Assembly (NCBI GenBank): GCA_016699635.1
Contig: CP064983.1
Location: forward strand, 1-64,000
From: Bacteroidota bacterium
GTDB lineage: Bacteria; Bacteroidota; Bacteroidia; AKYH767-A; OLB10
Direction: 5' to 3'
Length of the DNA stretch: 64,000 nt
Position numbers and translations under genes: made by a program. Below the pieces are notes generated by a model. The model searched no databases. It had not been told where the DNA came from and worked only from the letters and a program-made list of their open reading frames with translations. Below, piece after piece: positions 59,911 to 64,000 of the stretch (within the stretch, counting starts at the first letter, position 1; the number at the start of each line of letters is the position of its first letter).

Positions 59911-60064
59911 CGTAATTTGATTGTTAAATTTAAGCTTCAAAAATAAGTACACTATCAATGAATAAGTAATTAATTTTTTAACAATTCTTGCCATTTCATT
60001 GCTGATAAAATCTACTTTGCGGCAAAAAAACAAATATCTGCAATTATTTCTCACTTAGAATAAC

Positions 60065-60952
60065 TTAACGATAGCGATCGGGATAATCTGTAATAATGCC
60101 ATTAACACCGCTGTATTTCAGCTTTAAAAATACTTTGTCATCATTCACCGTCCAGGGAATAATTTTAATTTCTTGCTGTTTGCAATATGCTATTGCCTTT
60201 GCAGTTGCCAATACATACCAAGGGCTGTAAATTGTTGTCACAAAACCAAGTTCATTAAAAAAAGCCGCCACGTCCCTATTCGTTTCATTCAAAGCTGCCA
60301 AAGTATATTCAGGATAATCATCATGCAAAATACGCAACACTTCAGGATCGAATGACTGCAATACAAATCTTTCTTTCTCGCCATACTGTTGCACAACCTT
60401 CATCACCAAATCAACTAACTGCTTTGTTTCAGGCTGAAATATGCCTATCCAACTCTTCTTACTTTTTATTTCAATGGAATAATATGGCAACACTCCTTTT
60501 GTATTACAACAAAAAGTATCAGCAGTGTTAATTACTTCAGAAAGCAAAGGTTTACCTACAACCATTTTATGTTGTCCGGGAAACTTTGCATAAAACTTAC
60601 TACCGCAATCATAACCTTTTACCTGTTCATAAGGCATCTTGTAAATACTGTAAGCTGCTCTTTTAAAATCCGGCAATGGTGTACTGTCAGGCATCAGGCA
60701 GTTTTCGTTATTTATCCAGGGCTCATGCGAAACCACTACCTGAGAATCTGCCGATACAACAACATCTAATTCAAGATGCAAAACATTTAGCTCAATAGCT
60801 TTCAGAAATGCAGGAATTGTATTTTCAGGTATTAACCCACGACATCCACGATGCCCATAAACTGTGAAAGATGTGTCTTGTGACATGAGATGGATACTAA
60901 ATAAAGAAAAAGAAAAATTAAAAATAGAATAATACGCACAATAACAGTTCAT
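60065..60952 (-). CDS. Glycerophosphodiester phosphodiesterase
   Basis: 295 residues; an alternative start at 60886 removes a short hydrophobic leader. The active-site signatures are YGHRGCRGLIPENTIPAF, with the two catalytic His later in ELDVVVSADSQVVVSHEPW, and a closing PWTVND near the C-terminus. It cleaves glycerophosphodiesters to glycerol-3-phosphate and an alcohol. The leader suggests a periplasmic or lipid-side location. It is transcribed away from cas9, with the tracrRNA candidate in the gap. Confidence 0.88.
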   Translation of the reverse strand: MNCYCAYYSIFNFSFSLFSIHLMSQDTSFTVYGHRGCRGLIPENTIPAFLKAIELNVLHLELDVVVSADSQVVVSHEPWINNENCLMPDSTPLPDFKRAAYSIYKMPYEQVKGYDCGSKFYAKFPGQHKMVVGKPLLSEVINTADTFCCNTKGVLPYYSIEIKSKKSWIGIFQPETKQLVDLVMKVVQQYGEKERFVLQSFDPEVLRILHDDYPEYTLAALNETNRDVAAFFNELGFVTTIYSPWYVLATAKAIAYCKQQEIKIIPWTVNDDKVFLKLKYSGVNGIITDYPDRYR

Positions 60953-60959
60953 TATTAAC

Positions 60960-61075
60960 TAAAAATAAAAACTAGGCAAACTTGATATTGTCCTGTAGTA
61001 GATGTTTTTACAACGTAATAATTCTTATTGTGATTTGCTTTCAAAAACAAAATTAGTTTAAAATTTGATTCCTCC
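60960..61075 (-). ncRNA. Candidate tracrRNA of the type II-C system
   Basis: On the + strand, ATTGTGATTTGCTTTCAAAA (61027-61046) matches the start of CRISPR repeats typical of Bacteroidota type II-C loci. Read on the minus strand this is an anti-repeat. It is followed by a short AATAA-GAA-TTATT hairpin, then CGTTGTAAAAACAT, the same order as known II-C tracrRNAs. A GG(A)CAA...TTGCC stem and a T-rich tail (60960-60975) could terminate it. Divergent to cas9. Ends are approximate. Confidence 0.6.
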
Positions 61076-61144
61076 AAATTTTAGCAGTTAATTTAAAAAA
61101 TATTCCTTAATTTTATTCGCAAAATCATATTTATAAGTACTGAA

Positions 61145-64000
61145 ATGAAAAAAATACTAGGACTAGATCTTGGCACAAACTCAATTGGCTGGGCATTGAT
61201 AGAACAAAATTTTGATAAGAAAGAAGGTAGTGTCATTGGAATGGGAAGCAGAATCATTCCGATGTCTCAGGATATTAAAGATGAATTTGGAAAAGGAAAT
61301 TCAGTTTCACAAACAGCAGATAGAACGAAATTTAGAAGTGTAAGAAGATTACGTGAACGACATCTTTTAAGAAGAGAAAGGTTACATAGAGTATTAAATG
61401 TATTAGGTTTTCTACCTGAACATTATGCAAATGACATTGATTTTGAAAAACATTTCGGAAAATTTAAAGACGAAACTGAAACCAAATTGGTTTGGAAGAA
61501 AAATGGGAAAAAACCGAATGGAAAAGATAAGTTTGAATTTGCTTTTCAATCAACATTTGAAGAAATGTTGAACGAGTTCAAAAAATCACAACCCGACTTA
61601 TTGAATAAGAAAAACAAAAAAGGTGAAGAATTTAAAATTCCTTACGATTGGACGATTTATTATTTGCGAAAAAAAGCACTCACACAAAAATTAGCAAAAG
61701 AAGAATTGGCTTGGTTGATTTTAAATTTCAATCAAAAACGTGGTTACTATCAGTTGCGTGGTGAAGAAGAGGAAGAAAATCAAAATAAGTTGGTAGAATT
61801 TCATTCGTTGAAAGTAGTAGAAGTAAAAGCGGAAATAAAATACATCTTAACTTTGGAAAACAATGAAACCTACTACCGTTTAAGCGAAACGCCTCTATTG
61901 GATTGGAAAGATACAAACCGCGACTTCGTTGTAACAACCTATTTGGAAACTGACGGAACAGTAAAAAAAGATAAAGACGGAAAAGAAAAACGTAGTTTGT
62001 TTTTGAAAGATGATTTAGTTTTTATCAAAAAGAAAACAACAAAAATTACTAAATCAACAAAAAATAAAAATGAAACGGTTGAAGAAAAATCAATAAAGAT
62101 TATTGATGTAAAAGAAGAAAAACAAAATGAAATTTGGTATTCGTTAATATTAGAAAACGGCTGGATTTATCGAAGACAAAGTAAAGTTTCATTAGAGGAT
62201 TGGAAAGGCAAAGTGCGTGAATTTATTGTTACCACCGATTTAAACGATGACAGTTCAATAAAAACAGATGACGAAGGAAAAGAAAGTCGCAGTTTCCGTG
62301 CACCGAAAGAAGATGATTGGACTTTAATAAAAAAGAAAACCGAAGATGATCTAAGTAAATACATTGGAGAATATAAAACAAAAAATGGAATTGACGGAAC
62401 TGTCGGCACATACATTTACGATAATTTGCTTCGAAAGCCCAATCAAAAAATTAAAGGGAAATTAGTTCGTACGATTGAACGCAAGTTCTACAAATATGAA
62501 TTAAGAGAAATTCTTAAAAAGCAAATTGTACTGCAGCCCGAATTGTTTTCAGATGACTTGTATAATGATTGTGTAAGAGAGTTGTATAAAAACAATGAGG
62601 CACATCAACTGCAACTAAATAAACGAGATTTTATTCATTTGTTTTTAGATGACATTATTTTTTATCAACGCCCTTTGCGAAGCCAAAAATCAAGTATTGG
62701 TAATTGTTCGTTGGAATTTCGATTACATAAAATCAATAAGAAAGACGATAAGGGAAATTCAATAAAAAATGAGTTCGAAAAAGACGAAAATGGAAAAGAT
62801 ATTGAAGTAAAAGAATACTTAAAAGTCATTCCGAAATCCAATCCGTACTATCAGGAGTTCCGCTTGTGGCAATGGTTGTACAACCTGAAAATATACAAGA
62901 AAGAAGATGATACAAATATTACGGCTGATTTTATTACAAGCAATGACGATAAAATTACTCTTTTTGATTTTTTGAACAGCAGAAAAGAAATTGAGCAAAA
63001 GCCTTTGATTGAATTTTTGGTTAAGCAACGGGAACTGAAAAATCCTGCAAACAATAATTTAAACAAAAAAGTACAAACAGCACTAAGCAAAAAGATAAAA
63101 GAAGAAACAGAAAAATACCGATGGAATTATGTTGAGGATAAAAAATATCCGTGCAACGGAACAGGAACGCAAATTCGCACACGATTAGAAAGAGTAACAA
63201 ACGTTTCTGTTAGTTTCCTTACACGCGAAATTGAGCAACATCTTTGGCACATCATTTATTCCGTAACTGATAAAAACGAATTTGAAAAAGCTTTAAAATC
63301 ATTTTCGAAAAGACATCAAATAGATGAAACTTCGTTTGTAGAAAATTTCAAAAATTTCCCACCATTTATAAGTGAATATGGTAGTCTTTCAGAAAAAGCA
63401 ATAAAGAAATTATTGCCTTTGCTTCGCATAGGTAAATATTGGAACGAGAATGCAATAAACGATAAAATTAAAAAAAGAGCCAATTCCATAAGTGAACGAT
63501 TAAAATCAATTTCAAAAAAAGAAGATATAGAAAACATATCTGACGATGATATTCAAAAACAAATTTTGAAAAGTTTTTACGGTTTAACTGATTTAACACA
63601 AGGCTTACAATTATATCAAGCAAGTTATTTGATTTATGGAAGACATTCTGAAGCAAGTGATCTACAGAGCTGGAACTCGGTTGCCGATTTGGAAAAGTAT
63701 CTCAAAGAATTTAAACAGCATTCGTTACGAAACCCGATTGTAGAGCAAGTTGTTACCGAAACACTTCGTGTGGTAAAAGATATTTGGACACATTACGGAA
63801 AAGGTGTAGAAAATTTCTTTGATGAAATTCACGTTGAGTTAGGGCGTGAAATGAAAAATACAGCTGAAGACCGCGCAGTCCTCACCAAACAAGTTACCAG
63901 TAATGAAAATACCAACATGCGTATTAAGTTGTTATTGGCTGAGTTAAAAAACGACACAACTATTGAGGGCGTTAGAGAATATTCGCCCTCCCAGCAAGAG
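61145..64000 (+). CDS. cas9: CRISPR-associated endonuclease Cas9, type II-C-like (3' end outside window)
   Basis: 952 codons in one unbroken frame to the window edge. RuvC-I is IL-GLDLGTNSIGWAL with Asp8. The arginine-rich bridge helix is RRLRERHLLRRERLHR (residues ~66-81). QKRGYYQLRGEEEE follows near residue 200, and a long recognition lobe runs to about 860. RuvC-II is FDEIHVELGREMKN with Glu898. HNH, RuvC-III and the PAM-interacting domain lie beyond the edge. The layout and size suggest the ~1,400-residue Bacteroidota II-C proteins. Guided by crRNA and tracrRNA, it cuts invading DNA. No cas1, cas2 or array is in the window. They would be expected to the right. Confidence 0.95.
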   Translation, partial: MKKILGLDLGTNSIGWALIEQNFDKKEGSVIGMGSRIIPMSQDIKDEFGKGNSVSQTADRTKFRSVRRLRERHLLRRERLHRVLNVLGFLPEHYANDIDFEKHFGKFKDETETKLVWKKNGKKPNGKDKFEFAFQSTFEEMLNEFKKSQPDLLNKKNKKGEEFKIPYDWTIYYLRKKALTQKLAKEELAWLILNFNQKRGYYQLRGEEEEENQNKLVEFHSLKVVEVKAEIKYILTLENNETYYRLSETPLLDWKDTNRDFVVTTYLETDGTVKKDKDGKEKRSLFLKDDLVFIKKKTTKITKSTKNKNETVEEKSIKIIDVKEEKQNEIWYSLILENGWIYRRQSKVSLEDWKGKVREFIVTTDLNDDSSIKTDDEGKESRSFRAPKEDDWTLIKKKTEDDLSKYIGEYKTKNGIDGTVGTYIYDNLLRKPNQKIKGKLVRTIERKFYKYELREILKKQIVLQPELFSDDLYNDCVRELYKNNEAHQLQLNKRDFIHLFLDDIIFYQRPLRSQKSSIGNCSLEFRLHKINKKDDKGNSIKNEFEKDENGKDIEVKEYLKVIPKSNPYYQEFRLWQWLYNLKIYKKEDDTNITADFITSNDDKITLFDFLNSRKEIEQKPLIEFLVKQRELKNPANNNLNKKVQTALSKKIKEETEKYRWNYVEDKKYPCNGTGTQIRTRLERVTNVSVSFLTREIEQHLWHIIYSVTDKNEFEKALKSFSKRHQIDETSFVENFKNFPPFISEYGSLSEKAIKKLLPLLRIGKYWNENAINDKIKKRANSISERLKSISKKEDIENISDDDIQKQILKSFYGLTDLTQGLQLYQASYLIYGRHSEASDLQSWNSVADLEKYLKEFKQHSLRNPIVEQVVTETLRVVKDIWTHYGKGVENFFDEIHVELGREMKNTAEDRAVLTKQVTSNENTNMRIKLLLAELKNDTTIEGVREYSPSQQE

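Noticed and set aside
61020..61075. A lone degenerate CRISPR repeat upstream of cas9
   Set aside because: Only the first ~20 bases resemble a repeat, and the minus-strand flank has tracrRNA-like hairpins and a T-rich end, so an anti-repeat is the better reading.

Overview
The window reads as a fragment of a Bacteroidota chromosome, probably from the Chitinophagales/Sphingobacteriales side of the phylum. Supporting signs are low G+C, several secreted proteins with C-terminal type IX secretion sorting domains, promoters of the bacteroidetal form TTG-N19-TAnnTTTG, a TPR/PD40 lipoprotein-like protein, a bifunctional RelA/SpoT protein and a type II-C-like Cas9. No tRNA, rRNA or CRISPR array was seen.

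Bases 1 to about 25,431 form an accessory region that looks like an integron-type cassette array. Ten hairpin sites separate groups of + strand genes. Each has an AAC-ended left arm and a GTT-starting right arm. In seven of eight testable neighbouring pairs with an undisturbed junction, the 8-10 bases at the right end of one site are the reverse complement of the bases at the left end of the next. That is what gene cassettes bounded by attC sites should show. No integrase is in the window. The polarity puts any integrase to the left.

The cargo is mostly antiviral: an SF1 helicase with a small partner; a PLD-SNF2 helicase, Eco57I-like methylase and DprA-like trio in a cassette of about 7.9 kb; a Bpu10I-like restriction-modification pair; and an unrecognised protein with a nuclease-like domain next to a prokaryotic viperin. 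The rest are a Crp/Fnr regulator with an alpha/beta hydrolase, unknown proteins, two ORF-less mini-cassettes and an IS110-family remnant beside an attC-like site.

Bases 25,765-33,460 hold a TetR-controlled RND efflux operon (tetR, cytochrome b, tolC-like, membrane fusion protein, RND pump) interrupted by a four-helix-bundle gene flanked by inverted AT-rich repeats. Bases 33,836-38,180 carry type IX secreted proteins. Bases 38,264-60,952 are ordinary chromosome: M16 peptidases, an AddB-like nuclease, NUDIX, NfeD-like protease, LysM/RlpA protein, thiolase, 2-oxoacid dehydrogenase E2, exonuclease, RelA/SpoT and glycerophosphodiesterase. The right edge holds the first ~950 codons of cas9 and, just upstream on the opposite strand, a probable tracrRNA.

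Many genes, including core ones, are split by single-base indels, mostly in homopolymers. I read these mainly as consensus errors and give joined coordinates. The density is much higher in the accessory half, so real decay there cannot be excluded.
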